From NCBI GenBank assembly GCA_017590115.1, contig JAGGNK010008559.1, positions 3,961,888 to 4,025,887 on the forward strand: a DNA stretch of 64,000 nucleotides, given 5' to 3'. A model generated the notes under the pieces. That model ran no database searches. It saw nothing but the letters and a program-made list of their open reading frames with translations, and was not told where the DNA came from. The stretch comes from Montifringilla adamsi (lineage: Eukaryota; Chordata; Aves; Passeriformes; Passeridae). This document shows, one piece after another, positions 11,933-26,000 of this stretch (positions are counted from its first letter, which is position 1; every line of letters begins with the position of its first letter). The translations under genes and the position numbers were made by a program.

Positions 11933-14051
11933 GAATGTGGCAAAACTTCAGAAAATCATTGTATTTTATTTGTTTAGCACAACTTCAACCGTCCTAAACC
12001 ATTTAAAGGAGGAAGATGGGTGTTTCAAATACATTTTCATTTCTAAGTCAGACTGCTACAAGTAGCAGCACACACTGACTTATGGCAGTGCTAGAGTACT
12101 ATTCAACAGGAGAGCTGCAATATGTCTACATTTCAAACACAAAAACCTTTGTGGGCCCTGCCTGGTAACATTTTTAAGTGCATGTGTGTGTGCACCATAT
12201 GGCCTGATCGTTTTTTTAATAAGTGTTGGAAATTACTTTTATTGTGAAAGATCAGCCCACCCACTCAAATAAAACAAAAACTGTATAATGAAATTACAGA
12301 AGTTTGGCTACAGAAAACAGTGGGAAGATCTAAAATAGAAAGCATGACTGGTTATGAAAGAAACAGTTTGAGAATTTTAACAGACGATCAGAAATTTCGG
12401 GAAAAGGGAAAGTAATAAAGGAAGAAGGAAAAGATTATTTCTCTGTAGTACTTTTACTAGACTACTAGCCAAGATTACCTTGATAAGAGCATGCATTACT
12501 CAAGATCACAAACACAAGAACTAATACAAACTCACAATAAGAGTTGCAGAGCTGACAGGAGTAGCCAATCTGTTAGCACTCTTCTGGTCTGTCACTTAAC
12601 ATCTTTAGGATAAACACTATGTTAAATCTGAGTACTTCAATAAAAAGGTTATTTCCCACCCATCAAATATTCCACCAATGTCAAAATTTTTAACTAGTAG
12701 TAGCCTACTTATCTTCAACCTCCAAAATTTTATTGAATTTAGGATAAGTGTAATATTCTGTGGTTCCACAGAAGCTCTTTCGGAAACAATTTTGCTATCA
12801 AAGTTGGAAGCCAATGTCAGGAACTTCATGTTACTGTTTATACAACTGAAATGTCTGCTGAACAGCTCGTCCTCTGCTGTGCTGCTGTACTTGTCTATTT
12901 CTATGTGCCAGGCATGGTGTTTTCTGAAGTATACATACCCTCATGGTATCTCCACACTGACAGTCAAACACTCCACTTAGGTATGGCTCCAGCAGTGCAT
13001 AGGAGCCATAAAGAAAACTTAATGAGCTTCCTGGGGTTTGCCTGTAATAGAAAAATGTGCATGTGGCTTAGAGCTTCTTGGTACTAATTCTGAAAAGGAT
13101 AAAAATAAAGGTGTCAAATCTAATGCAGGGAAGCCCTTCTCCAATGGGAGAAAAATATCAAGTGCTGAATTAATAGAAAACCCTTTTAAAGCGCTAACCT
13201 AGAGATTAATAAAAAGATCTGAAACGCCAGAAAATGTCTGCATTTAAATTGCTCCTTTCACAAGTGGTATGGCTAACAAACTTCTTCCTGTAGATTTATG
13301 ACTTACATCCTTTTATCCCATGTCCCTCTCTACAGTATCTCTACTTCTCTCCTATGCATTCCAGTATCTTCCTTTGTCACCTTTGCAATACTAAGATCTT
13401 CCTCCAGATCCTCTGAAATCTTCATACTGCTCTCCCATCCCCATCCCATCTCCCCACAAAACCTAGTAAGGAAGAAGAAAGACATGAATGTGAGACACAT
13501 TTTTTTTTTAAATAACTCATCTAGCACAACCAAACAGATCTACTCAAATTCCCTTCCCCTGCCCATCCCCAAATTTTCATTACTGACAAAATGTCTTCCC
13601 TCAGGACAACTATTGAAAATTGAAAGCAATTCAGACCTCTGGGAGGCTTGCAAAACCTTTTTTCTCTCAAAATTAAACTGCTTAATAGGTTGAAAAATTA
13701 CTTGGGAGGATAATAAACGTTTGCAGAACAAATAAAACTGGATGACCATAAAAAATAACTATAAATAAAACTAGGAACCCAAGAAATCTGATTTTTACCA
13801 TAACTTTGAAGCACAGATGGAGGCCCTTCCTAAACAAATAGTATACTCTTTTCCCATCATTCCTGAACTTGTTACGTAGTTTCATCCCATTGCTCTTTTT
13901 CAGTCATCTTCCAGAACATCCCATGATTTTCAGAGGGACCTCTGTGTTACATCTCAGCACCGCAGCAGCTGCAGTGTGGTGGTGTAGAGTTGGGGCACCA
14001 AGGGAGAGTCCCTGCACAGGCTGTGGGCTCAGTTAAAGTAGGACTTAATTC

Positions 14052-14057
14052 CATAAG
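14052..14057. repeat. Target-site duplication, left copy
   Basis: CATAAG sits immediately before the TG that starts the solo LTR and is repeated exactly at 14446-14451. Confidence 0.85.
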
Positions 14058-14445
14058 TGTTGATGTGTTTGTGGTTCCCACGACAAGTGAAGAGATGAAT
14101 CTGACTCCATATTTCTTAGAAGGCTGATTTATTATTATATTATATTATATTATATTATTAAAAAGTGCTATACTAAAGCTATACTAAACTATAAAGAGAA
14201 AGGAATACTTCAGAAGGCTGGGAAAGGAATGAATAATAAAACCCATGACAGACCAGAGTCCTGACACAGCTGGACTAGTATTGGTCATTAAGTCAACACA
14301 ATCCACATGGAACCAATCAATCAAAGATGCATCTGCCGTATTCCAAAGCAATCAGATAATTATTTACATTTCTTTTTTGAGACTTCTCAGCTTCTCAGGA
14401 GAAATATTCTGGCGAAGGGATTTTTCAGAAAATATCATAGTGACA
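14058..14445 (-). mobile_element. Solo LTR of an endogenous retrovirus (ERVK-like target duplication)
   Basis: A 388-bp LTR begins TGTTGATG and ends GTGACA on the plus strand, bounded by a perfect 6-bp direct repeat CATAAG. Internal blocks such as AAGTGAAGAGATGAATCTGA, AGAAGGCTGATTTATTATTA and CTTCTCAGCTTCTCAGGAG are ones I recall from a family very common in passerine genomes. I infer minus-strand transcription: read that way, CCAAT-like boxes (ATTGGT/CCAAT near 14280 and 14312) precede an AATAAA signal (plus-strand TTTATT at 14138-14143), which is followed by a short R/U5. An internal TTATA/ATATT repeat lies at 14138-14159. No gag, pol or env and no second LTR flank it, so the internal region was lost by LTR-LTR recombination. 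A 6-bp duplication fits beta-retrovirus-like (ERVK) integrases. The exact family name is not checked. Confidence 0.88.
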
Positions 14446-14451
14446 CATAAG
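14446..14451. repeat. Target-site duplication, right copy
   Basis: CATAAG directly follows the terminal CA of the LTR and is identical to the left copy. Confidence 0.85.
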
Positions 14452-17255
14452 CAGAGCTCCAAGGGGATATCCCAGGACCAGCAACTACTGGTAGTGAGCT
14501 GCAGCATTGTTTCTAGGCAGCATCCCCACCCTCCTCCATTTCCATGGGAAGAAAACCCAGGTATGTATGCAAGGAACTGCAATCTGTTCAATATACTTTC
14601 TGAATCAGATTGCTATTCACAACTAGTTTTGAACTAGTCTGAGGTGTTCCGTAGATAGAAACATTCCTATAGAAACATTTAAGGATCCTCTATTTTTTTT
14701 TTCTATTGTTCATTTTCCAAACAAGAATTTCCTTTCTCTCTTTACAAGTTCCTGTTATTGTCTTTACCTCAAAATGCAATAAAAAGAACAAAACCACATA
14801 AACATGAGATACATCATAATTATTTCTTTAAAACCGAAATGTTTTAAGATCAGACAGAGAATTAGATATATATTTTATGAAGTTTGCAAACATTAGGTAC
14901 TCTCTGATCAAAATATGTTGTGCTCTATGCTGAGGAATATCTGGTAGAACATTTTCTATTATTTCAGACATACACTTGAATTTTCTACTTAAACTGAGAA
15001 GTCAGCCAGTTCTGCAGTCTGACAGACTTCCTTGTTTCAGTCATAAATGGCATTAACTACTTAAAATCAGCTTCTCAACTACACAACCTTAAATAATTCT
15101 CCACCTAAGATCTATTCCAATGAATTGTTGGGAAAAGCTTTGAGACTGGAGGGTGCTTGATCACTGTGCAACATTAGGCTATGAACTAAAGCAAGGAGAA
15201 AATATAAATAATCATTAAATAGTAACTTTAAATGAAGCAATAATTTGAAGAAAATTAAGTGCAATCTCTACTGGAAATTCAAAGTGATGCAAATAGAAAC
15301 TTAATCTATTTACAAACTCAGAAAAAGTTGTGAAACTGCTGTAGGTTGAAATTGTTGACAACAATTAGGATAAATTTTGCTGTTACAGTAAATTATAAGC
15401 TCAGGTCTGTATCAGTGTAGAATTAATACTGACACCACCAAGAATACCAAGTTTATCAGTTTTTGAAAGTTTGAAAATATTTATTTTAATTTTCTTTCCC
15501 ACAACAATTAAGTAGCTGTAAATTAAGAAATTTGAAGTAACTCCATGAAATGATAGTAAGATTTATTTATCATGTCTCACTTATTATCTACAGTTACTTT
15601 TTAGAAGTCTTGTTTAGAAAACTGCTTATAAGGTTGTGTGTAAGGAAGTGGAAAATAATCAAGACAAAGAAAACAGGGAAGAGCTGGACTGCATATGGTG
15701 TTTTCCAAATTTGAATCTAAAAATTGCTAGCAGCGGTAAAGAACAAACTGGCAAGACTACAGAAATGCACTAAGCAAGAATTCAAAGATAACCAAGTGAT
15801 CTCACTCACATTTTCACATGAGCAGTCCTACTACAAACAATGGGAAAAGTCATACCAGAACACTTACGTAACATTTTAAAAAGTTGCAGTCTTCTTAAAA
15901 ATTATGAGAAACGTTACCATTTTTTGCACAGACACATTTGGGAGGAATGTTATGGAAAATCTGAACCTAATTGTTCTTAATAAAGGCTGTGGAGATGCAT
16001 CATTCCCTCACTTGCCTCATGTATTTCTTGACCTTCTTTTGCCCTGGAAAACATTCCAGGTATGAATAATAATCCAGCTGGTTATGGTAGACTTTAGTGA
16101 TACATTTAGTTCCTTTTACTGCCAAATGTTGCAGATTTACAGTACACTGTAATGACTAAAGTGCAGGCATAATTACCTCATTTCTTCCTTATGCAGATGA
16201 TTTCTGAATTCTTACCACCTCCACACTTATGACTCATTCCTCAAGTCAGTCTCCTGAAGGAACAACCCAAGAGACGTCAAGCAGAAACTGTGCTCGGCCA
16301 AAAGAGCAGGCATGTTGCTTCTGGTTCCCCTCCAGGCACTGAGCCTCAGAAGAGCAGAGAATCGCATGATGTCTCCTTTCTGAAATGAAAAAGATCTGTG
16401 CTACTGGCTTGGCCAAAAGCAAATCTTTGCACTGTTCCATTTCCCCTGTGGATCACAGTGCTTTTCCATGTCATACCTTGAGAATTCTGTTTTGGGGTCA
16501 TATGATAATCTGATATATACACAGTTGTAATTACATTTTTGACCAGTGAATTATTCAGCTTATGTCAAATACATGTGAGATTATTTTATCTGATATACCT
16601 TTCAAAGGTGTGGTCTAATTCCTTCATTTTTACACAAAAGGCTGCTTGGACAAGAAATTCTCAAATCCGTACTTGTTCAACTACAATTTTACTGAGTCAG
16701 CCATATTCTGAACTCCTTTCAGCTTCCAGAACAGAGTCCTTTCAAAATGCTAACAAGACACAGCTCATAGGGAGTGTCCTCTCTTTGTACACCCTGGCAG
16801 TGGTAGGGTCAGAGTCACCAGCTGGACTCTGCGTTCTCGTGACAGAGGCAGACTGGCCTCTCTGACTCATTGCTACATCGTGGTGAGGAAGCTGACAAGG
16901 AGCTTCTTTTCCCCGTCTCTTTTTTTATTACACACTCTCACTGCTCTTGCATTAATGGCCTTGTTCAGTGCAACAAGATTTTTATGCATGTGTTTCGTTG
17001 TTGTAAGTATTACACGATGATGAGGAAGCAAATCCTTTTTTTCAGGGGATGTGTTGAACGAATATCGTTCAGGGGATAAAAGCAGGTCAGCTATTTCAAT
17101 AGGCAGCATCTCTAGATGTAATTCCTCTATGAATTATATACACAGATATGAACTCACAGACACTTCTTAACTGAACTGGCATTTGTAAAAGAACAGGCAG
17201 CAAACTGAAGAAGCTAATTTTCTGTGGCAATGATCCTACAATGTGAGTTGTAGCT
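14452..17255. other. Unique AT-rich non-coding sequence
   Basis: No gene, RNA or repeat is recognised. Opposed open frames at 16870-17109 and 16539-16865 have no recognisable product. Confidence 0.6.
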
Positions 17256-17333
17256 GTCTTGTACAGGCTGACTTCATTTAACTCCTGAAAATAGGTCTTG
17301 TACACACTGACTTCATTTAACTCCTGAAGAAAG
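17256..17333. repeat. 39-bp tandem duplication, two copies
   Basis: Two adjacent 39-base units (17256-17294 and 17295-17333), both starting GTCTTGTACA and sharing CTGACTTCATTTAACTCCTG, differ at 4 positions. This is a local tandem duplication in unique sequence, not a known repeat family. Confidence 0.93.
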
Positions 17334-19355
17334 GCTTACTTTGATTTCAGTTGATGTGGTTACTTTAGTTTCTAAATCATGTCATATATACTGTATTTAA
17401 AGGATTCTTTTCAGAGACTGGATGAAAGAAAAATTGGCAGAGAGGTATAATTATGAATGGATAAATTGTTCTTTATGATGTGAGCTACAAAGTGTCACAA
17501 TGCTCTGAATTAATGAAAGTCTCCTGTAATACAGGAGACAGTAAAAATAGAATCTCAAATCCATTAAACATATGCCTTAGGAATTCTTTAACACATAAAA
17601 TTAGTTTATTTCAGTTGTGTAGTTCAGAATATCTGCATAAACAGAAATACAACCTACAAAATGTAGTGATAGTTTAAATAGTCATTGTCAAAGAAGTATA
17701 GAGATGGGAACCATAATTGTGTCATGTGCATATTTTTTCAGTACCAGACTGCAGTGTCTACTGATGACAATTGCCATTTGGTGAACCTAGCTGTTTATTT
17801 TGACTGAAGAGATAACCATCTCTTCCTCTGAAAGAAATCAGAAAGTTTTCATCAGACTTGAACAGTGATGTATAAGGAGTAATTCTGGAGGATATTATGT
17901 CCTGTGGGCACACTTTTCCCTTACAGTCTCTCAGACAGTTTATTTTCAGTCTAAGATTATTTGCTCCTACTTTATACCAGCAATATTGCATTTTCTAGTC
18001 AATGTGTCTATGAAGGCACATGAAGGGAAGAACTGCAGACTTCTATTGCTCTAGCTATTTCCCACCCATATATTCAGGTATCAAGAGCAATGGAAAAGCA
18101 TTAACACAGTTTAGAATTTCAGATTTCTAGAGCTAGCAGTTCTTTGGCCTATGTACAGAAAGGTCTGCCACAAAATTGGGACCAGACTTGGAGAGGAGAC
18201 GCTGGAAGTCAAAGCAGATGCAAACCCTCAGTCTACTATTATCCACAATTACTGTGAGTGGTGAACAGAAGTTTAACTCAACTGTGTCCTTCTTGATAAA
18301 ATGTAATATTATTAGACATAAATGTGTTTTTGTCATCTGTGGATGCTATCCCTAACTTTAAGGGATTGGGATGAGGCTGCAGTGGGGGCAAGAGTAGAAA
18401 AGAGTTGAAGCGGGAAGTGGAAGAGGAAGGGAATTAAGCAACCAAAGGTTGTATGCAGTGTTTACTGGGAAAGTAAACCTGTTTTGTGAAGAGTACAACT
18501 ATGAATATTAACTAGAGGTCACACAGACAGATTTAGGAGTGTATTTGTGAGATGGTAACTAGAAAATCCTCATTACATTCTTTTTTTTTACTTTTACTGT
18601 GATCAGTAAAGCTTCTTTTATTTGTTTCCATCAGCTTATATTAAGTCATTGCTGAAGAAAAAGTAAACAATCTGCTTTATTTGCTTCATAAATATAATTA
18701 TAAACTTGCCAGAACCAGGTTAGCCACAAATTAACATGACAGCTACATTCACTTTCACATGGATTATTTATGAAGAAACTTTGATGGGCTAAAGCTACTG
18801 ATAGGACCAGGTGTTGCTGTGGAATCCAATAGAGTTGCTATAGTGACAGGCCACAAGAATGGTCTAAAAGGTATGATAAATGACAAACATCTTACAATTT
18901 GCAAGCCAGAAAAGCTTGGCATTTAGGAAATACTTGCTACATCTGCAAATTTATTTTCTCACATGGGAAAAGGCAGGTATATTGTATCAGGGTTCACATT
19001 AAGCTGATATACTCCCTTGGCTGTTTTATGCCTATGAACACTGTGCTGATCTGAATGTTTGTGGAGGAAATGAATTACTTCCTTCTGCTGTGCAGATAGA
19101 GGTAGTGTCTCTGCCTTTTCCTCTAAGCATTGGACTTAACGAATTTCCACAAGATGACCCTTCTCAGCACCTTTGGATTTACCAGAGTATGCTACCTGTG
19201 GTGGCACCATATTTTAAGTATTTAAAGTTCATTCACCTTTTTACATCTCTGAGCTGGCATGGAAACTGGTAGCAGATTTTCCAAATAAATAATACAACAT
19301 AAACCTATTTCATACATCAGTTAACACTTCCAGGCTAAACAAAATAAAACAGGGG

Positions 19356-19405
19356 AAAAAAAAAGAACAAAAAAAAAAAAAAGAAAAAGTCAACAAAAAA
19401 ACAAA
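19356..19405. repeat. A-rich low-complexity tract
   Basis: Runs of A interrupted by single G or C bases. Confidence 0.9.
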
Positions 19406-20793
19406 TTCAGCATCTCCATAAGAAAGCTTTGAAATTTTAGTAAAGTTAGTAAAATCTCAGAGTTGTCTTTACAATGTCAAAATTTCCTTTATGATAATTG
19501 TTGCATCCATTGATATTTACACATTATAAGGTTTTTGTTTTTTCTCCCATCTACTGAATTGCAGGAAGTCAGAGCCAGTTTATGAATATACTGACAAGGC
19601 TTAAGACAAGTGGGAACTCATAAAGCTAAGAAATGACACTTTTTCAATATCTTAATGTTGAATATTGGTGGCAAGTTAGTATTAAACTTTGAAGCAACAC
19701 CTGCAGTACTACACCTCCATGCAGAAAGCTTGAAGTCATGGCATACTAGTCAAATTATACTTGAATGCTGGGAAAGTCACATCTCACAATGCTATTGGCT
19801 GCAATGGACATTTGAAGAGTCCGTTGCTGTTCTCAGTTGTATAACATATTTCAGGTTCAAATTAATCTTTCAAAACGCCTTCTGCATTTTTGGTCTAAGC
19901 CACTTGTGTTACTTCTCCACTTGCTTTTTTTCCTTTCCACATCTTGTGGTACAAACACTAAATTTAAGCAGAAATGGCTATGATTGCCTTCTTTCTCCAA
20001 AGCAAGAAACTTCTGTACTTCTGAACTTGTAAAACACCAACACATGAACAAGCACCCAAACTTGTAAATTTCAGAAATCATCATTCTTCATGAAAATAAA
20101 TTATAGTTTGTTATTTCAGACATAGGATGTGTCCTGGCTATGTGAAAAAAAAGCAGTTACCAAAATGACTGTGTTTTAAGGACTGGAAAAGCAGCATACC
20201 CAACATGAATTTGCTGCAAGCTGCTAGCTGTTTCATTTAACCAAAGTCAACTTCACATCACAGAATGTTGCCATCATTTCCTCCCAAGCAGAGGAAGGAG
20301 GCTAAACTCCCAGTGACTGAACTGTGAGCAAGGAAAAGATTAGGGTTGTGCCCCCCACAGTGCTGCATGTCACACATTTAGCCTTTTAATGCTCGCTTCA
20401 GTGCAGCCTTATTGCATGCCATGGAAGGAGTATCTGCCAGTCAGATCCAGGTCTAGATTTTTACTTATAAATTGGCTCAAAAGGACTCAAAAGAAAGCAA
20501 TCATAGGGATATCCTCACCCTAGCCATTGGTCATACAATGGGGGGTGTACTAGGATGTATTATACAGTGTTACACAGTGCAAGACTCAGAATATTTTAAA
20601 GGCTTATGAAAAAAAATTAAAAATTAACAGCTTTCCACCTCAGTATGTCTCTTCCAAACACTGGAATATTCATGTTCTCTACTTTCCTCTCTAAATTCTG
20701 TTAATTTTATATGAGACACCACATAAAGCACTCAATGATCACATGAACAGAAAACTGCAAACTCTCCATTTTTCATTTTTCCATACCAATGGC

Positions 20794-20818
20794 AAAAAAA
20801 AAAAAAAAAAAAAAAAAA
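20794..20818. repeat. Poly-A tract (A25)
   Basis: An uninterrupted run of 25 A preceded by CCAATGGC and followed by CACCAAGAAC. No flanking duplication or gene-like sequence upstream was found, so I do not call a processed pseudogene. Confidence 0.95.
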
Positions 20819-21942
20819 CACCAAGAACAAAAAACCAGACTTAACTAATACAACAGAAACTGCTAGAATTTAAGAAGTCTGGAACAGTCTTATAACCCCA
20901 GAAACTTGTGACCTAGTAGTGCACTTTGGAAAGACAAAGCACATCAGAGGTCTGAATTCAAATGAGCCAACCAAAAAAATATTAAGAGCCAAGAAATCTT
21001 TGAGACTTCAGAGAAATCTGTCTTCAAAGACTCAACATGTAAAAGTTATACATGCCTGCAGTACTTCAGGGTTTTTATTTGCCTTTTTAAAAACCAAATA
21101 CAGACATGAAAAAATATTTATCATCATAGAGAAAAAGAAATGGATTGTTAATGCTATATGAAAATGTTATTTACAGAGGAAAACCAAAGTGCATTTTAGG
21201 CAGAAAGCCAATGTTTTTTGAATTGCTTTGCAAAAGTGAATATTCTCCAATCAAATGTATTTTAAGTATGTTTACTTTGATTTTCTTTTAATTTAAAAAA
21301 AGACTATTTTCAATTTAAATACTATTTTTTTAGTTCCTCATAAGATCTTGTGCCTCAGAGGAAGCAGAGACTGGATAATAGCAAAAGATTAACTAGTAAC
21401 AAACATCTTTCTTTTCTACTACATGGAAGTTTAGCACAGGACACACCTTAGATTGAAATGCTCTACAATTTGAAGACAGAACAGCATTTAGAAAAATACA
21501 AAACATAATTCACCTCTAGATGGATATAGAATCAGCTTTTTTTATGAAGATGCTAAAATATTCCTCTACTTATGAAATACTCAGAGGCTGTATTTGAATA
21601 TTTAATAATAAGAGAGGTGGAACAAAACATTTTGTTCTGCTTGGTACTGAAAAAATTTAGGTTTTTATTGATCTTTACAGACCTATTTTCAATATTTGTT
21701 TTAAAATACAACTACTGAAATCACTTCTGGAGCTGCAAAAGATAAAAAGAAATATGTGCAGACAAGTCTTTAAGGAATACAAATATAAAATACAGTTTTG
21801 GATAAGCTTTTGCTAAATGTTCTTTGCCAGACTCCACCAAGTATTCTTACTATTTTTCTTGTAACATGCAATTAAATTTTAATGTAATGGTTTGCAAAAA
21901 AATCCAAAACAGACTACATGTAATTTCTATTCTTGTCAGATT

Positions 21943-21957
21943 AAAAAAAAAAAAAAA
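21943..21957. repeat. Poly-A tract (A15)
   Basis: An uninterrupted A15 run within AT-rich unique sequence. Confidence 0.93.
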
Positions 21958-23005
21958 TCCATTGTAAAATCATAGTCCATTTGCAATCTCTCCATATCAT
22001 AATTCAGCTTTTATTTTTATCATTTCTTTTTGTGCCCTGTGTGGCAGAATTATAACACTCTATACTGAATAGAACAGCTTGAAAACTTGCAAAGGTATTT
22101 CTTATTACGTCAAATTACTTTTCTCCCACTCAGAACCGTCCTAAAACCAGCCTATTTTACAGTGTCCATACAAAGCACATATTTTAAAAAGAGAGGAAGA
22201 AAAAAACTCCACAAACAAATCCTTATTTCTAGAGTTTCTTATGTGCCTTAGAGTAATTGTATCATTTAGTCTTTCTGTTGTAAAGACTGTATTTGAGTAT
22301 ACAATGTGAGGTAATGAAAATTTATTTTTGTTCTACTTGCAGAACAAGAAAGTAGATATAGTAGACAAATTAATCACTGTAAAACATTTCTGAATTCTGC
22401 AATTAGAGCTTTTTTATTGAATGACTGCATTCCTACAAATGCTTTTTTAAATCTTTATTTTTAGAGGGAACAGCATTACCCACCTTGCATAATTCATTCT
22501 TTATGCACCAGGAGCAAAAGAGTAGCAAAATTAAGTACATAGTCCACAAAGTAATAATTTTGGTTATTACAGGTGATCATTCACAGGGATGGAGTCTAAA
22601 TGGGTACAATAAATGCACGTATGCCATGTTTTCTCCTGCTCTGCCAGTCAGATGCTTGCAAAAAGGCCTTTCTCTGAATATGCATGACAAATCCTTAATG
22701 AGAATTGTCCTGTTTCTGTGAAAATATGTCACACGTGAACTGGACCAATAAAGAAACTGGTTTATGGTCATCTCTTCTAAACATGTCCAGTTCCAAGGAA
22801 GGGGAGAGTTCACAGACACAGGCTGAATTCAAAGCAGCATTCCTTTTGGGTTCACCTGAATGTTGGACTGATTCCTTGATGAGATTTCTTTCAAGCACCT
22901 TGTCCTTCGATCTTGGATAAAGTTTAGAAGCATATAGCTTCTTAATTCCAAGACACCCAAGCTGTGAGAAACCCAGTAACTGATTCATTATCATCTTTCC
23001 TTAGG

Positions 23006-23026
23006 AAAAAAAAAAAAAAAAAAAAA
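23006..23026. repeat. Poly-A tract (A21)
   Basis: An uninterrupted A21 run after CCTTAGG. The preceding ~500 bases (22480-23000) are somewhat more balanced and carry overlapping open frames, but no known coding sequence or target duplication was seen. Confidence 0.93.
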
Positions 23027-26000
23027 TCACCACAGATATACTTTGGATAAGCATTTTTTAAAGTGCAGCAATATTTCATTGAAGTAATATGATAATTATT
23101 CAGATTACCTTTTTTCAATGAGAAATTTATTTATTTTTTTTAAATGTTGCCAATCAGAATACGAAGATCAAGGAGAAAACACCCGTGTAAGAGCAAAAAA
23201 AATTTTGACAAACAGCAGGAGAATATGAAGAATTTCCATATATATTTGAAATACTTTTTGTATTGTCAAGAATCAGCTTACACAAAAGAGGTTCAAAATG
23301 AATCATAGAGAATATCTGGCTGGAAAATGTTGAAGTAAGTTTGGACTCTTCATAGAAAATTCTGAAATGAAAAAAAGGCCAAATAAGAGACTAAAAGGAG
23401 AACAGAAGCCTAATGAAAAATACAATTAAAATCTCCTAAAATTAGAGCTTCACTTAATGAAAAAATATAATTTAACTAAGCAATTTCAAGTGGTTCCTCA
23501 TAAAGATGCTTTCACAATGCCAGATCACGATTCAAAATAAAATGATTGAAATATACTTTTTGAGATTACTCCTATTCATCACTACTTGATCTCAATCCAG
23601 AGCTGCAAGTCTGTCTTGAGATATTAGGTCAATTTACTAATTAATTTTCAAAGATAAAGACTTCAGATGCACTTCATACTAATATAAAATGATGTGAGAA
23701 TCTTTATAGTTTTAATTCATATTTCCACTAACCTGGCTATGAAGTCATGTCAATTTGACAAACTTTTTGAATGCAGAAAAATTACAAGTCTTTGATGCTC
23801 TAGCATGAGGAAAATCCATTTCTTGACTGCTTCACTTACAGAAATAATAAAATTCTTTATATGTTGTTCCATGTACAGCATGTGTTAAATTATTGGGAGT
23901 TTTTTGATGCCTAGTTATAATGGGTGATTACCATGGTGGTGCACAGAAATTATACAGAAGGGGTCAGAATAAGTCTCCGCATAGCTTTATGGTCAGAATT
24001 TAGGTATTATGAGTGTGAAGGACTTGAGTCTCTAAGCAGGCAGTCAATTTTCCATGAGTGGAAGCTTGAAGGCAGAAGGAGCCCGAGGCAGCAGTCAGGG
24101 GAACACCCTGCTCGTGACACCAGTCAGAATTTAGCAGTGCATGTGAACAGATGGGCAAATAATAGAGTGAGCCTTCACCAAATGCAACTCTGAGTCTCTA
24201 GGAGACCCCCAGAAATGTGGCTGGATAAGGAGGTTGGAATGTCATCAAGTCAGCCATAACTAGCATGCCTGTGCTTAGGAGCATTTAGAAATGAGTTTAT
24301 GGAAAGGTCAGAGGAATTTTTTTATACTTATTATAGGAACCTTCACAACCATGACTGCACAAGTTCATAATTTAGTTCCACTGTATTCTTTATCCTGACT
24401 TAATAAACACAGTGTGCACAATTTCAGACTGTAATCAACCACAAAGAAAGACCTGGCTTTGAAGGATTACCCAAGTGGACTTTGTCCAAAGTCACATGGA
24501 TAGTTTTGAGCCCCTATTATACCATGGTAGATCCAACATGCTAATCTATTTTATGGTAAATACAACACATGTCAGGGTCTATGAGTTTTGTGCCTATGCT
24601 TATTTATTCATTCCATAGCAAAGAATTTTGTTGCATTAGATATAAATTGGCCTCAGTTTCCTGACTTTTGTGGTACCTGGCCAATAGTTATCATCCTAAA
24701 ATTGAGTAAAAAAGGATTACCATTAACTGCAGATCTCAGGCTATCTCAAGACATGAATTAATAATTTGGTTACTTAAGATGTTAAAAAACCTGCCTGAGT
24801 AATTATGCATAGCATAGCCATAAATGTAGTCATATTCTATGGAATACCATAATGTGATTCATGTGTAGAACCTTCCTGGGCACAATCTATAGTGTATACT
24901 TTGGGAAACACAAACTCAGAAATTCATCAGAAGCCTGACAAGCTGGTGGTGTATTTTAATTTATGGGAATGATGGTTAAAGGTGATCTGAACAAACAATT
25001 GAGAATTGAAGCAGTAATTAGTGGAACCAGGGAAGTGTGGAACGATTAGGGATAAATAAAATAATTTTCTAGTGGAGGATGTCAGAAAGGTTCTTAGGGA
25101 GAATTTTAAATTATTTGAAATTGTTTTATGAAAATTCAGTATTATTATATGGATTAATGATCCATTAATGTCTATCATTTATAATCATAATAAAGTTTAC
25201 TACTCAAAGCTACATAAAATAATGGCATATTTGATATAGCACCATGAAGATGGAGCACCAAACTATTGCAGTTAACTTCTTATATATGCTGGGCAATAAG
25301 CTTCTTCATTACGTTGTAAAGTAACAGTCTTCAGGACTCACAGCTTGTCCTCTTCAGTTCCCTCATATTCAATATAATACCTGAGTTATTCATGCTGCCC
25401 TTAGGACTTAAACATCCTCTTATGCTTTCTTCATTTTGCAAATAGTATCAGAGGAGGATGTGACTTCATTTCCTCACTTCTAGAGCTTCACCAGCATAGT
25501 AGCCCCAGCAATTTTCTGTGTGAAAATAAAGTGTCATTTGGGTGGGTCATTCAGATGTGAGGACCCACATTCGCTGCATTTGCTAAGTGACAAGACTGCA
25601 GTGCCAGAAAAGACATTTAAAAACGTTCTGGATTAAAATGTTCCTTTCTTTCATGAAGGGACTGATAAGATGTTGGTAAGGAAAATGTATATCAGTGCCA
25701 CAGTGGAAATGCACTGTCTATGTTCTCCAATAACCATTGCCAAAGCCTTATGCAGCCTTGGCTACAGCTGGGGAAGCAGTGCATGGATCTTAAAGCCCAG
25801 CCCTAAATGATCCTGCATTTTTCCAGCTCAGACAGATGTGCTAGACTGAGATTACAGAGATATTGAAATAGTAGCTCAGCTTGTCAGCTGCAGAAGAAAA
25901 CTGAAGTATCCAGTAATGCACATCACAAGATCTTCATTTGAGTGCTTCTCTCAAAAGGGAAGAAATCCCATCATTAGCAGTTTTGTTGAGGTGATGTTGA

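Larger units (their letters stand above)
10216..14051. other. Non-coding sequence with A-rich tracts and a small CpG islet
   Basis: No gene is recognised. A-rich tracts lie at 10853-10928, and a GC-richer islet with several CpGs spans 11760-11930 (listed separately). Frames of 100-131 codons at 12678-12980 and 13298-13693 are hydrophobic or low-complexity chance frames with overlapping frames on the other strand. Segment 13925-14050 is also somewhat GC-rich but unrecognised. Confidence 0.55.

Noticed and set aside
13298..13693. 131-codon plus-strand frame
   Set aside because: Ser/Leu/Pro-rich translation of pyrimidine-rich DNA with opposing frames and no motif.
22480..23026. Possible processed pseudogene ending in A21
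   Set aside because: No recognisable coding sequence and no flanking duplication was found.
23920..24240. Possible decayed LTR or other repeat
   Set aside because: There is some GC rise and a CTCGTGACACC word, but no defined ends, target duplication or recognised family.
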